DNA of 64,000 nucleotides from DATJKD01 sp963834855 (GCA_963834855.1 CAWIDH010000021.1:153237-217236); one strand, 5' to 3'; shown: positions 48,077-58,018, counted from the first letter of the stretch. The notes: generated by a model not told the origin, from the sequence alone. Program-made: numbers and translations.

Positions 48077-48952
48077 ATGGCCGACCCGATACACGTTCGA
48101 CTCCGGCGAACTCCCGCAGGCTGGCGCAGCTACCCCGGCGTGATGCTGCGGTCGCGCCCCGCGGTGACCGAGGTCGGGTCGCCGCAGCCGATCACGGTGT
48201 CCGTGACCGGACTGCGACTGCGTGACCAGGCGGCGGCGGCCTACGCCCGGGTCTGCGGGTTCGACACTGCAAACACGCTCCCGGTTACCTATCCGCACGT
48301 GCTCGCCATGCCGCTGCACCTGCGCATCTTCGCGATGCCCGAGTTCGCGCTGCGGCCCATGGGGCTGATACACCTCACGAACAGCATCGAGAGCCTCGGT
48401 GAGCTTCGACCCGGTCTGCCCTACGATCTCGACGTTTCGGCCAGGAACTACCGGGCCATGGACGCAGGACTCGCCTTCGACATGACGACCGAGATCCGCG
48501 GCGAGGGCAGGGCGCTGTGGCGCGAGACCTGTGGTTTCCTGTCGCGGTGGCCCGATCCCGCCGAGCGCGGCGGTGGCCGTCCCCCGCGCCCGCCCAAGGC
48601 GCCAAAGGACGCGACCGTCCTGGCGGAGCTCCCGGTGTCGCTGCGGACGGCCTGGGACTATGCGCGCGTGTCGAGCGACTTCAACCCGATCCACCTCAAC
48701 GACCGAGCCGCCCGGCACTTCGGCCTGAGGGGTGCGATTGCGCATGGCATGTGGTCACTCGCGCGTAGCCTCGCCGTCCAGCCCCGGCGCGACAGCGCGC
48801 CGATCCGGATCGAAACGCAGTTCCTGACACCCGTGCAGCTGCCTGCGCGGGTCGCGATCAAGCAATGGTCCGAGGAGGGCCAGGTCCGCCGCGCGTTGTG
48901 CGACGTGCGGACCGGCCGGGTCCACATGTATGCCTGGTGGACGCAGCCCTGA
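48077..48952 (+). CDS. MaoC-like hot-dog dehydratase
   Basis: 291 residues. The C-terminal half carries a MaoC/hydratase motif (YARVSSDFNPIHLNDRAARHFGLRGAIAHGMW); the N-terminal half is a degenerate second hot-dog (ARVCGFDTANTLPVTYPHVLAMPLHLRIF). Similar proteins hydrate or dehydrate 3-hydroxyacyl thioesters. It follows ccmI by 7 nt, though a functional link to cytochrome maturation is unlikely. Confidence 0.8.
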   Translation: MADPIHVRLRRTPAGWRSYPGVMLRSRPAVTEVGSPQPITVSVTGLRLRDQAAAAYARVCGFDTANTLPVTYPHVLAMPLHLRIFAMPEFALRPMGLIHLTNSIESLGELRPGLPYDLDVSARNYRAMDAGLAFDMTTEIRGEGRALWRETCGFLSRWPDPAERGGGRPPRPPKAPKDATVLAELPVSLRTAWDYARVSSDFNPIHLNDRAARHFGLRGAIAHGMWSLARSLAVQPRRDSAPIRIETQFLTPVQLPARVAIKQWSEEGQVRRALCDVRTGRVHMYAWWTQP

Positions 48953-48957
48953 TCGGG

Positions 48958-49491
48958 TCAGTCGGGTTTCACGACCAGGACGTTCTGCACTTCCTTCACC
49001 CCGTTGACGCCGGCCGCGACTGAGCCGGCCTTGTCCTTCATCGCTGCGGAGCTGACGAAACCCGAGAGCTGGACGACGCCGGCTTTCGTCTCCACATTGA
49101 TCTCGCCGCTCTTGACGTCCTTGGTGTCGATCAGTGCCGCCTTGACACGGCCCGTGGTGACGCTGTCGTCCAGCTTCGCGCCCATGGCGGTCTTGGCACC
49201 GATCGCGATGTCGTTGCTGACGCTCTTGACGCCCTCCACGCCGGCCGCGACCTTGCCGGCCTCTTCCTTCTCCGCCACGGTCTCGACGAAACCGGAGAGC
49301 TGCACGACACCCTTGTAGGTCTCGACATTGATGTCGTTGGCCTTGGTGGTCTTGTTGCCGATCAGCGCGGCCTTGACGCTGGCATTGACCGTGCTGTCGT
49401 CGATCACCTGGCCGGCCGACTTGTCCGCGATCGCGGCCGTGGCCATTGAGAGGAGGGCCCCCGCAAGGACGACCAGGATTCGGTTCTTCAC
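48958..49491 (-). CDS. Periplasmic BON-domain protein (OsmY-like)
   Basis: 177 residues from GTG 49491 with GGGAG 8 nt upstream. Signal peptide (VVLAGALLSMATAAIA) and two BON domains (ASVKAALIGNKTTKANDINVETYKGVVQLSGFV and VKAALIDTKDVKSGEINVETKAGVVQLSGFV, each given in shortened form). The domains bind phospholipid; OsmY-like proteins are induced by envelope or osmotic stress. Convergent with the MaoC-like gene (5 nt apart). Confidence 0.88.
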   Translation of the reverse strand: MKNRILVVLAGALLSMATAAIADKSAGQVIDDSTVNASVKAALIGNKTTKANDINVETYKGVVQLSGFVETVAEKEEAGKVAAGVEGVKSVSNDIAIGAKTAMGAKLDDSVTTGRVKAALIDTKDVKSGEINVETKAGVVQLSGFVSSAAMKDKAGSVAAGVNGVKEVQNVLVVKPD

Positions 49492-49611
49492 TTCGTATGC
49501 TCCCGTGATGATGCGTATCCGCTCCGGCCAGTATGCTCCGGATCCGGCAGTCGCTCGGCTTGTGCCGGCGGCGGCCACTCGGGCCGTCGTCGACGCGGGC
49601 CGACGCGAGCC

Positions 49612-50314
49612 CTACCAGGACTCGCCGAAAGGCCGCGCCTCGACCTCGAAGGCCCACGCCGAGCGTGGCTGCTGCGCGAGCCAATGCACCGTCGCCGCGA
49701 CGTCGTCGGGCTTGACGAAGAAACTGTCCGGCTTGTCCGGCATCATCTTGCGGGTGCGCTCGAGATCGACGACGCCGTCGACGATGACGAGTGCCACGTG
49801 TAATCCGGCCGGCCACAGGTGTCGCGCCATCGACTCCGCGAGGCTCCGCTGGGCCGCCTTCGCCGGCGCGAACGCGGCGGTTCGCGGCACGCCGCGCCGT
49901 GATGCCGTCGCGCCGATCAGGATGATGGCGCCGCTGCCGCGGCGTTTCATCACCGGTATGACCTGCCGGGCCGCCAGCAACGTGCCGAGCGCGTTGACCC
50001 GCCACGCCGACTCGAAGTCGGCCGGCGTGATGGTCTCGACGTCGCCCCACACACCGCTGCCCGCGTTGTAGACGAGCACCTCCGGGTCGCCCAGGTCGTC
50101 ACGGATGCGCTTGAACGTCGCCGCGACATCCGTCTCGCTCGTCACGTCGCAGGCGTAGGCCTGTGCGTCGCTGAGCGAGCCGCGCAACTGTTCGGCGAAG
50201 GTCGTCGACCGCGCCAGTAGCGCAACGGCATGAGCCGTTCGTCGCAAAGCGCCGCGCGATCGAAGCGCCGTTGCCGGGTCCGACGCCGACGACGACGCAG
50301 ACTGGCTTGTCCAT
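49612..50314 (-). pseudogene. Short-chain dehydrogenase/reductase, frameshifted near the N-terminus
   Basis: The N-terminus (from ATG 50314) reads MDKPVCVVVGVGPGNGASIARRFATN with the GxxxGxG cofactor motif. An extra base near 50233 shifts the frame, and HAVALLARSTTFAEQL ... VLVYNAGSGVWG ... GAIILIGATASRRG continues to 49612. The Ser of the catalytic triad is replaced or displaced (GATASRRGVPRTAAFAPAKAA; the usual YxxxK reads FAPAK), so it may be an atypical, possibly non-catalytic SDR. Corrected length 233 residues. GATATT lies 6 nt before the ATG. Confidence 0.75.
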
Positions 50315-50613
50315 GGCGCGAATATCGCATCGCGTGCGGCCGGTGTCGAGCGCGTTGCCGCTAACCAGCCGCCGTCATTCACTGTGCGTGGGCGATCACC
50401 TGCACGCTGTGAATTTCATCGCGCGGCCAGAGTCTAACCGACCAGGACGCATTGAGCGTTCGCGAGTGGGTGCGCCAGCAACGACGATCAGGTGGACACC
50501 CGCTGACAGGGGTGTCGGGGTAGATCTTACGAGGGTTCCGGGTTGTGTCTGATACCCGATAGATGTGTCTAACAGGCAATAGAAGAGCAAGCAGCAGAGG
50601 CGGAGGATTGTGC
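50315..50613. other. Intergenic region between divergent SDR and outer membrane protein genes
   Basis: About 300 bases with no gene that I can support. Short frames on the minus strand here lack ribosome binding sites and family resemblance. Apart from the GATATT before the SDR start, I see no clear promoter or repeat. Confidence 0.4.
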
Positions 50614-51684
50614 GTGCGCGGGCAGACTCGAGTTGTGTTCTTCGGTCTTCTGTTCGGAGTCCGCAGTGTCTCCTGGGCCCAGGAGCAGGGCGCCGATCAC
50701 AATGAGGCGGTACCGCTGATCGAGCCGACGGATGCCGCTCCGCCGGTCGAGCCGACGGATGCCGCCGCTCCGGACTCGGACGAATGGATCGACCGGGCGC
50801 ACCAGGGAATGCATGGCCTGATCTGGCGTTCGGCGATGCAGATCGATCGAATGTTCGGCGGCCAGGTGGACGAGGAGGTCTATCAGGAGCAGGTCCGGGG
50901 AAGTATCACGCCTGTCTTGCTATGGGATGAGTTTGGCGGCCTGGACGAGAAGTTCAGGTTTCGGGTGAGGCTGCCGCTGCCGCATCTCAACGATCGATAC
51001 GACGCTTTCATTGGCACGTTCAGCCGCGATGAGTTTGTCACCGAGCGTAACCTGCCGTCCGGCTCGATCCCGAGCCAGCATCCCCGTGGCGAGACCGAGA
51101 AAGAGCAGACCCTGGTGGGGATTCAGTACCGGAAACCGGAGGGAGGACGATTCTCGGCCGATGCGGGTCTGCGCATTCGATCTCCGGTCGATCCCTTCGT
51201 CAAAGTGGCATATCGCTACGACGTGGATACGTCAAAGGACGTGCTCGTCGGCCTGCGGGAAACGGTGTTCTGGCAGAACAGCGAAGGATTTGGCCTCACG
51301 AGCCGACTGGACGTCGAGCACACGTTCGATGACACGTGGCTCGCGCGCTGGACCGCGTCGGGCACGTTTTCCGAGAAGTCCGAGGGCGTTCGCGGCTACA
51401 CGTCACTCACTGCGTATCGGGGCCTCCCGAACCGCCGCGCCGTTGGCGCGCAGATCTTCACATCCGGTGAGTTCGATGCCGCCGTGCCAGTGGGCGAGTA
51501 CGGTGCCAAGGTGGCCTGGCGACAAAGTGTCCTTCGTGATTGGCTGGTGGTCGAGATTCGACCGAGTGTCACCTGGCCCAAGGACGTTCCCGAGCAGCCC
51601 CGCAAGGCGAGTTGGGGTCTTGGCATAGGCATTGAGATGTTCTTCGGCTCGGACGAGTTCCTGGCGCGGCCGGTAACGTTCTAG
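50614..51684 (+). CDS. Putative outer membrane beta-barrel protein
   Basis: 356 residues from GTG 50614 with GGAGG 7 nt upstream; signal peptide (VVFFGLLFGVRSVSWA, cleavage at AQEQ). A short acidic Pro/Thr/Ala linker with a duplicated EPTDAA segment is followed by alternating beta-strand sequence (ITPVLLWDEFGGLDEKFRFRVRLPLP; FVKVAYRYDVD; LVVEIRPSVTW) ending in an aromatic-type C-terminus (RPVTF). Likely a 12-14-strand barrel of unknown transport role. Confidence 0.7.
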   Translation: MRGQTRVVFFGLLFGVRSVSWAQEQGADHNEAVPLIEPTDAAPPVEPTDAAAPDSDEWIDRAHQGMHGLIWRSAMQIDRMFGGQVDEEVYQEQVRGSITPVLLWDEFGGLDEKFRFRVRLPLPHLNDRYDAFIGTFSRDEFVTERNLPSGSIPSQHPRGETEKEQTLVGIQYRKPEGGRFSADAGLRIRSPVDPFVKVAYRYDVDTSKDVLVGLRETVFWQNSEGFGLTSRLDVEHTFDDTWLARWTASGTFSEKSEGVRGYTSLTAYRGLPNRRAVGAQIFTSGEFDAAVPVGEYGAKVAWRQSVLRDWLVVEIRPSVTWPKDVPEQPRKASWGLGIGIEMFFGSDEFLARPVTF

Positions 51685-51708
51685 CCAGAGACCAGCCGCA
51701 GGCGTGGC

Positions 51709-52176
51709 TCACGCGCGGTCGACGCGGGCTGCGTAGCAGCCCCGCGTCGCGTAGTGCGCGTGGAGGTATGCCACGTCGGGGTTCGAGAAGAATTGCTCGA
51801 TCAGCTGCTGCAACTGGGTCCCATCGGCAAGCCCCGCATCCGCCATCGAGTGCTGCGAGTCGAAGGCGCGCAGCGATATCGTCCGCCGGCGCAGCGCCTC
51901 CGGTATTTCGTCGACGGCATCGTAGACCGCGCTGGCACCTTCGCGGACGAAGATGGCGTGGCTCGCCCGATATGGGTTGTTGGCCGGCTGATGAGTGAAG
52001 TTGAGCAGCAGCACCGACTCACCCGGCTCTGCGTCGCGAACCTCGATGCGATCAGGAAAGCCGGGTGTGCGATCGACCGGCATGCGGATCACACCGTGCT
52101 CGTGCAGCTTTTCGTCCGGCAGGTAGAACAGGTGGCGGAAGTGTTCGGGTGACAGACCCGTGATTCGAAAGGACAT
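51709..52176 (-). CDS. DUF1203 family protein
   Basis: 155 residues from ATG 52176 with GGAGA upstream. Matches DUF1203: starts MSFRITGLSPEHF, with CRD-like RIEVRDAEPGESVLLLNFTHQPANNPYRASHAIFVREGA (shortened) and LRAFDSQHSMADAGLADG. Small cytosolic protein of unknown function, often near regulators. Confidence 0.85.
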   Translation of the reverse strand: MSFRITGLSPEHFRHLFYLPDEKLHEHGVIRMPVDRTPGFPDRIEVRDAEPGESVLLLNFTHQPANNPYRASHAIFVREGASAVYDAVDEIPEALRRRTISLRAFDSQHSMADAGLADGTQLQQLIEQFFSNPDVAYLHAHYATRGCYAARVDRA

Positions 52177-52329
52177 GTGAGTCTCCGGCGATGGCGTGAC
52201 TGCGAGCGTGCCCGGCCGTTCATGTCGCGGCACTCCGGTTCTTGCTTTGGAATTCGGGGAGCGCGGCTTCACGCGGCGTCGTAATCCGGTCGCACGGTGT
52301 CACCGGAAATCGGCGGCCAGGGAGTACAG

Positions 52330-54057
52330 TCAGGGCGGCGCGTACCTGCGAGCGACGTCCGGCTTACCGCGCGCCACGCAACCGGGGTCGGCGTGCCCAC
52401 GCACGATGTACCAGTCGATGCGATCCGCTCGGCCGAGAGACTGCGCCTCGGTTTGCCCGAAGCACAGCGCCCGGACCCGCTCGCTCACGAGAAGCTGGCG
52501 GTCGGCCCGGCTGGAAAGCCAGAGCGCCGCGTCCGCCGCTTCCTGGTCCGCCTCGCGCCAGCGCGCGTGGCCAAAATTCACGATCGGGCGCCGAACGTTC
52601 AGGAGATATTGCTCCTTGTATGCCACCAGGCCCAGCTCGTGCGTCGGGTCGGCCGTCCGCTCCATGCGCGCAACGAAACTCGCGCCGGACTGCGAGTCGT
52701 TCATCGCCGGATTCACCCAGAAGCTCACGGTCAGCAGGAACACCGCCACCACGCCGGCGAAGGCCGCAAAGCCGCGATTCGGTCGGGCAATCGCGCAGAC
52801 GAGACTCGCGAGCACTGCGATGAGCAGCACCGGACCGAAGGGATCAAATTCGTAGCTGGCGATCACGTCGGCGCGCTTGTCGGCGCGTACGAGGAGCCAG
52901 GCCACCGCGAGCGCGCAGACGCCGGCCACCAACGCGGCCACTGAAAATATCACTCGCTGGGCGGTCCGCTGCCGCGCGATCTCGGCAATGTGCGGCGCGC
53001 ATACGAGTGCGAACGCCGGAACGGCCGGCAGCACGTAAACGCCGCGCTTGCCGGAGCTGAGACTGAAAAACAGGATCACGAGCCCGATCCACGCCAGCAG
53101 CAGGGCGATGCGCAGGTCATGCTCGCGCAGGGACTTGCGCCACCGTGGGATCAGCCACGGCAACAACGCGGTGAGCGGTAACCAGAACCACGGAATAACC
53201 TGGACGAGGAAATACCAGAATGGCTTGTGGTGATGCCATGCATGGGCGTACCGATTCACTGTCTGCTGAAACAGGATCTCGTCGCGATAGGCCGTCAGCG
53301 TGGGGTCCGAGCGCGCGGCCAGCAGCATCGGCACGAGCCAGACGCCCACTGCAAGCAGGAACGCGAGCGGCCCGATGAGCCATCGCGCGGATGCGTTCGA
53401 GGTCGCGCGCGGCGACCAGCGCGGTGGCCGCAGCAGCGCGAACGGAACCAGCACGAGCAGCGGAAGGAAACCCACTCCCTTGGTGATCACGCCAAGGCCC
53501 GCGGCGGCCCATCCGATGGCATACCAGCGCCACTGCGGGCCGAGCAGCAGGTGTCGCAGCAGGCCGTACAGGCTCAGAGTCGTCCAGAAGCACAGCGTCG
53601 CGTCGATCTGCGCCTGCCGCGCCTGCCAGACGAACTGCACGGTGAACAGCAGCGACAGCCCGGCCACGAGGCCCGTTTCGCGATTCCACAAGCGACGACC
53701 GAGGTCATACACCAGTACGACGCAGCCAAGCGCACTCAGCAGCGAGGGCAACAGGAAGGCGAGACGGAGCGAATGCGTCGCCTTAAGGCCGAGCGCGATC
53801 AACCAGAAGAAAAGCGGCGGCTTGTCGGCGTAGACGTCGCCGCCCACGCGCGGCAGCAACCAGTTTCCGTTTCCGACCATGTCGCGCGCAATCAGCGCGA
53901 AGCGCGGTTCGTCCGCCGGCCACGGATCGCGCAAGCCGATGCCCGTCGCGATCAGCAAGAGACCCAGGCCAAGCAGCCACAGGTAGTCGAGCTGGATGTC
54001 GCGGGGCGTATCGCTGCGGGGACGCAGCAGGGATTGTGCCCATGGGCTGGGCGTCAT
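52330..54057 (-). CDS. ArnT-like GT39/GT83 glycosyltransferase
   Basis: 575 residues with about 12 membrane helices. The first periplasmic loop carries the catalytic-type acidic pair in DPWPADEPRFA and the segment GGDVYADKPPLFFWLIALG, as in the dolichyl-phosphate-mannose/ArnT family that transfers sugars from undecaprenyl phosphate to lipid A or proteins. A C-terminal periplasmic globular part follows. Two genes from the response regulator; an aminoarabinose transferase role is possible, but no arnBCADEF genes are seen here. Confidence 0.82.
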   Translation of the reverse strand: MTPSPWAQSLLRPRSDTPRDIQLDYLWLLGLGLLLIATGIGLRDPWPADEPRFALIARDMVGNGNWLLPRVGGDVYADKPPLFFWLIALGLKATHSLRLAFLLPSLLSALGCVVLVYDLGRRLWNRETGLVAGLSLLFTVQFVWQARQAQIDATLCFWTTLSLYGLLRHLLLGPQWRWYAIGWAAAGLGVITKGVGFLPLLVLVPFALLRPPRWSPRATSNASARWLIGPLAFLLAVGVWLVPMLLAARSDPTLTAYRDEILFQQTVNRYAHAWHHHKPFWYFLVQVIPWFWLPLTALLPWLIPRWRKSLREHDLRIALLLAWIGLVILFFSLSSGKRGVYVLPAVPAFALVCAPHIAEIARQRTAQRVIFSVAALVAGVCALAVAWLLVRADKRADVIASYEFDPFGPVLLIAVLASLVCAIARPNRGFAAFAGVVAVFLLTVSFWVNPAMNDSQSGASFVARMERTADPTHELGLVAYKEQYLLNVRRPIVNFGHARWREADQEAADAALWLSSRADRQLLVSERVRALCFGQTEAQSLGRADRIDWYIVRGHADPGCVARGKPDVARRYAPP

Positions 54058-54103
54058 GGTTTTTCTTCCGAACCTGAGTATTCAGGCACCGTCGCGCTCA
54101 TGG

Positions 54104-54727
54104 CTACGTGGCGGCATCGGTCATTTCATGTTCCTGGCGTGCCGCGCCGTACACTTCTCGTGCCGCACCCAGGTTGAGGGCGAAGACGCCAAGCCCGACG
54201 ATCAGGTCTGGCCACGCAGACACCCACACCACCGTCAATCCGCCAGCGGCGATGATGGCGATGTTGGCGAACGCATCGTTGCGAGCCGAGAGCCAGGCTG
54301 CACGCGACAGGCTGCCGCCTGCATGCCGAACCCCGGCCAACATGAAGGCGCACGAGAGATTGACGGCCAATGCACCAGCCCCCGTCATCGAAAGCGGTAG
54401 TGGAGGGGGTGGAAGGGGTAGCAGGAACTTCTGCCAGGCCGTCCAGGCGGTTGCGATGCCTGGTATCAGCAGGATGATTGCCAGGAGTATGCCGACGGTC
54501 GCTCGACGCTGCAGCGGCCAGCCCAGCGCCAGGAGAATGAGCCCATTGACGGCCGTGTCCTCGAGAAAATCAATCGAGTCCGCGAACAGGGACACCGATC
54601 CGATACGCCGTGCGACTGCGAACTCGACAACAAAATAGGCAAGATTCAGCGCTGCAACCCACATCGCCGCGCGCCTGAGCGCGATTCGGCCATCGTCCGG
54701 TCGCGCATGCCCTGACGTGGCGTCCAT
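54104..54727 (-). CDS. Cation-diffusion-facilitator-like membrane protein
   Basis: 207 residues from ATG 54727. Six hydrophobic helices; the first two carry the CDF landmark SVSLFADSIDFLEDTAVN with Asp residues in the metal-site positions. A Pro-rich loop (LLPLPPPPLPL) replaces the usual His-rich loop, and the C-terminal cytosolic domain is nearly absent, as in short CDF-like proteins. Substrate unknown. It lies 46 nt upstream of the ArnT-like gene on the same strand. Confidence 0.75.
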   Translation of the reverse strand: MDATSGHARPDDGRIALRRAAMWVAALNLAYFVVEFAVARRIGSVSLFADSIDFLEDTAVNGLILLALGWPLQRRATVGILLAIILLIPGIATAWTAWQKFLLPLPPPPLPLSMTGAGALAVNLSCAFMLAGVRHAGGSLSRAAWLSARNDAFANIAIIAAGGLTVVWVSAWPDLIVGLGVFALNLGAAREVYGAARQEHEMTDAAT

Positions 54728-54964
54728 CACTCGGTGTCTCGCTCCGCGCTCGGGTACATCCGGTTGCCTGTGGTATATCTGGCGAGCCTGCTGCGGCGAG
54801 CGTACTGGACGCCGCACTTGCAGGCTACGCGAAGATACGCAACGTGATCCGTGGCTCTGCGACCGACACCGCTTCGACGGCTTTGGCGGGTTCCAGGCCT
54901 TGCGCTAACGCAATCCTTACGCGCGACTTGCTAAATTCGACCGCCGCCACTGTGTCGGCCCGCC

Positions 54965-55645
54965 ATGCACCTGCTATTGATCGAAGACAACGCTGATCTC
55001 GCTGCCAACATCGGGGAGTACCTGAAGGAGCGGGGGCACGTCGTGGACTACGCCGCGGATGGGTTGACCGGGCTCCATCTGACCGCCGTGAATACCTACG
55101 ATGTGCTTGTGCTCGATCTCAATTTGCCGGGACTGGACGGCGTCTCGCTCTGCAAGCGGCTTCGCGAAGACGCCCGCAATCCGGTCCCGGTGTTGATGCT
55201 CACTGCTCGCGAGACGGAGCGCGACAAGCTGACCGGGTTCGAGGCAGGGGCGGACGATTACCTGACGAAGCCCTTCTCGCTGCCGGAGCTGCACGCGCGG
55301 CTCAAGGCACTCGCACGGCGCGCTGCCGGTGTGACTGAGATCCTGCGGGTCGCGGACCTTGAATTCGACCTGCGTACCCTCGTCGTGCGCCGTGACGGCC
55401 GACGCCTCGAGCTCACGCCCAGCGGTCTGAAGCTGCTGGAGCGCTTGATGCGTGTGTCACCCGGCGTCGTCAGCCGCCGGGAAGTCGAGCGCACGTTGTG
55501 GGGGGAGGATCCGCCGGAGAGCGAAGCAGCACTGCGCGGCCATGTCCATGGCCTGCGCGTAGTCATCGACCAGGGTTTCTCCCCCAAGCTGCTGCACACC
55601 GTTCACGGCATCGGGTACCGTCTGGCCGATGACAACGAGCTGTAG
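54965..55645 (+). CDS. OmpR/PmrA-family response regulator
   Basis: 226 residues. Receiver domain with acidic pocket E7/D8, phosphoacceptor Asp51 (LVLDLNLPG), Thr/Ser near 79 and Lys101 (LTKPFS), then a winged-helix DNA-binding domain (LTPSGLKLLERLMRVSPGVVSRREVERTLWGE). Most like the QseB/PmrA branch. Three bases before the histidine kinase ATG, so one operon. Confidence 0.92.
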   Translation: MHLLLIEDNADLAANIGEYLKERGHVVDYAADGLTGLHLTAVNTYDVLVLDLNLPGLDGVSLCKRLREDARNPVPVLMLTARETERDKLTGFEAGADDYLTKPFSLPELHARLKALARRAAGVTEILRVADLEFDLRTLVVRRDGRRLELTPSGLKLLERLMRVSPGVVSRREVERTLWGEDPPESEAALRGHVHGLRVVIDQGFSPKLLHTVHGIGYRLADDNEL

Positions 55646-55648
55646 AGA

Positions 55649-56923
55649 ATGAGCCTCCTGAAATTCGGCGGCTTGCAACTCAGGTTCATTGCCGCGCTCC
55701 TGGCCGTCGTCACGACCGCCACGGCCGGCTTCGGGTACGCCGTTTACCGCGTTGTCGAACACGTCGAGCTCGAGCTGCTCGATCGCAATGTGCGCAACGA
55801 GCTTCAGGAGTTCGTCGAAGCCTATAAGCACGATCCGCAGCTTCCGCTTCTCAACCTCGGTGGCGTGCGCCGTTATGCCGCGACGCCCGACCGGCTGGAT
55901 GAGTTACCGAAGGTCCTGCGGATGCTGCCGCCGGGTATTCATGACGACGTTGGCGTTGACGGCACCAAGGTGCATGTCGGCCGACAGGACGTGGGCGATA
56001 CGCGGCTGTATGTCACGCTCGATATCATGCCCATCGAGAACCTGGAGCGGAACCTGCTCAGACTCCTCTGGGTGAGCCTGGCGGCCGGCTACCTGCTCGC
56101 CGTCGGTGCCGCATTGCTGCTCGCTCGACTGGTGACCCGCCCGGTGACCGAGCTTGCCGAGCGCGTCGCCAACCTCGATCCGCGTGATCGACAAGTGCGG
56201 CTCACGCAGCGGTTGGGGGATCGCGAAATTGGCGTGATCGCGCAGGCATTCGATCGCTATCTGCAGCGCCTCGATGAGTTTGTCGGCCGGGAGCAGGCTT
56301 TTACGGAAGACGCCAGCCACGAGCTGCGCACGCCGCTGGCGACCGTCTTGAGCTCGACGCAACTGCTCCTCAAGGACACCACCGTCTCCGCGGTCGCGCG
56401 TGAGCGTGTGCGGCGGATTCATCGTGCCGCGGAACAGATGCAGTCACTGATCGATGCGCTGCTGTTCCTGGCGCGCGAAACCCCGCAAGTGGCGACGGAG
56501 ACCTGCGCCGTGGACGAGGTCGTGCGCGAGGCGGCCGAAGCGTATCGGGAGACACTGGGCCAGAAATCCGTCGCGCTCGAGGTGTCCATGGCCGAGCCCC
56601 TGACCGTCCTCGCGCCAGCCGGCATGACGGCGTGTGTGGTCAACAATCTGCTCGCGAATGCGGTGAACTTCACGGACCGCGGTCGCATCGACGTGCGAAT
56701 CGAGCACGGTGCCCTCATCGTCCAGGATAGCGGCGTTGGCATTCCGCCGACCGACCTCTCCCGCATCTTCGAGCGTCGCTACCGTGGCGCGCACAGCCGC
56801 GGCCTGGGCCTGGGGCTGTACCTGATCAAGCGGATCTGCGAGCGGCTGGCATGGGACATCCGCGTCAGCAGTGCCCCGGGGGCAGGCGCTCGTTTCGAAC
56901 TGCGGTTCACGCCCGCGACGTGA
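55649..56923 (+). CDS. Sensor histidine kinase
   Basis: 424 residues. Two membrane helices (about 10-33 and 140-160) flank a periplasmic sensor of about 105 residues (ELELLDRNVRNELQEF; DDVGVDGTKVHVG). HAMP, then dimerisation helix with His224 (EDASHELRTPLATVLSS), N box (VNNLLANAVNFTD), DSGVGIPP and RGLGLGLYLI G boxes. Partner of the response regulator immediately upstream. Confidence 0.92.
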   Translation: MSLLKFGGLQLRFIAALLAVVTTATAGFGYAVYRVVEHVELELLDRNVRNELQEFVEAYKHDPQLPLLNLGGVRRYAATPDRLDELPKVLRMLPPGIHDDVGVDGTKVHVGRQDVGDTRLYVTLDIMPIENLERNLLRLLWVSLAAGYLLAVGAALLLARLVTRPVTELAERVANLDPRDRQVRLTQRLGDREIGVIAQAFDRYLQRLDEFVGREQAFTEDASHELRTPLATVLSSTQLLLKDTTVSAVARERVRRIHRAAEQMQSLIDALLFLARETPQVATETCAVDEVVREAAEAYRETLGQKSVALEVSMAEPLTVLAPAGMTACVVNNLLANAVNFTDRGRIDVRIEHGALIVQDSGVGIPPTDLSRIFERRYRGAHSRGLGLGLYLIKRICERLAWDIRVSSAPGAGARFELRFTPAT

Positions 56924-56956
56924 CGGTGCGCCTGTCGGGCAGCGAACGCGCTGAAG

Positions 56957-56972
56957 CTAACAAAAAACTAAC
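56957..56972 (+). promoter_or_regulatory. Direct repeat CTAAC-N6-CTAAC, candidate response-regulator box
   Basis: Two CTAAC half-sites with an 11-bp period, the geometry of PmrA/QseB-type boxes, lie downstream of the two-component genes and about 190 nt ahead of the methyltransferase-to-eptA gene run. Assignment to the neighbouring regulator is inference. Confidence 0.35.
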
Positions 56973-57162
56973 GGTCCACTGACGTCCCGCCAAGGTACGG
57001 CCGGCCATGATTCGGACGCGTCGCCACGGCGCAATGACGCGGTGCGCAGCCCAACACAGCAAATGTGGTCCAGGGCGAATGGTTCTCGTGCATGTGCCGT
57101 CTAACGAAGAAGGGCGTGGCAACCCGCGCCAGCGCGCAGGGGCCTGCCCAAGCTGATCCAGG

Positions 57163-57901
57163 ATGAGTGCGGATATGTCGAAGGACAAGGTCTACCGCGA
57201 GACGCGCAGCGCGATCGGGGATTTCACTTTCGATCGCTCCGTTGCCACCGTGTTCGACGACATGGTGTCGCGGTCCGTGCCGTTCTACGGCGAGATCCAG
57301 CGGATGATCGTCGAGCTCGCACGCGATTTCGTCTCGCCGGAGAGCGCCGTCTACGATCTCGGCTGTTCAACCGGCACGACGTTCATCAATTTACATCCGC
57401 ATCTGGATCCCAGCGTCCGCTTCGTGGGTGTGGACGACTCCGAGGAGATGCTTGCGAAATGCCGCGGTGAAGCTTGCCGAGGAGGGCATCGAGCGAGCGC
57501 TGGAATTGCGCTGCGGCGATCTGAACGAGGGGGTGCAGATCGAGGATGCCTCGCTCGTCATGCTGATCCTGACGCTGCAATTCATCCGACCGCTGCGCCG
57601 CGATCGCCTGATTACCGACATCTACCGCGGCCTGCGCCCGCAGGGCTGCCTGTTGCTCGTTGAGAAGGTGATCGGTGAGGAGTCGCTCTTCAACCGGCTC
57701 TTCATCAAGTACTACTACGACCTGAAGCGGCGCAACGGCTACAGCGACACCGAGATTGCACAGAAGCGCGAGGCGCTCGAGAACGTGCTCATCCCGTACA
57801 AGCTGCTCGAGAACCGTGAACTGCTGCTGCGCACCGGCTTCAGCGCAGTGGATGTATTCTTCAAGTGGTACAACTTCTGCGGAATCGTGGCCGTCAAATG
57901 A
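57163..57901 (+). pseudogene. CmoA-like SAM-dependent methyltransferase family protein, frameshifted
   Basis: The N-terminal part (YRETRSAIGDFTFDRSVATVFDDMVSRSVPFY, AVYDLGCSTGTT) resembles CmoA, which makes carboxy-SAM for tRNA wobble modification. Near 57463 an extra G shifts the frame; VKLAEEGIERALELRCGDLN, VMLILTLQFIRPLRRDRLI and KRRNGYSDTEIAQKREALENVLIPYK complete the fold to 57901. Corrected length about 245 residues. No CmoB is adjacent, and the operon is envelope related, so a CmoA-paralogue with another substrate is possible. Confidence 0.75.
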
Positions 57902-58017
57902 TGGTTGCGATTGGCAACTTTCTGTTTCGCTATCGGAACATGCTCTTCCCGCCGGCCTATGCGCTGTGGCTTACCGCATGGGTTCTCAAGAAGACGCACC
58001 TTCTCGTGGCGGACTGA
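57898..58017 (+). CDS. 39-residue membrane peptide, fragment-like relative of the ICMT family
   Basis: Starts on ATGATG at 57898, overlapping the methyltransferase stop, and stops at 58015. It encodes MVAIGNFLFRYRNMLFPPAY and then a hydrophobic helix ending KKTHLLVAD. The GN-x2-F-x2-R-x3-L-x-P pattern is the N-terminal signature of the isoprenylcysteine methyltransferase-like protein two genes downstream (EFGNACFKHRGVLLP). Either a truncated paralogue or a genuine small membrane protein. Confidence 0.45.
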   Translation: MMVAIGNFLFRYRNMLFPPAYALWLTAWVLKKTHLLVAD

Positions 58018-58018
58018 G

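Noticed and set aside
50379..50590. Minus-strand frames upstream of the outer membrane protein gene
   Set aside because: No ribosome binding site, no recognisable family; composition looks random.
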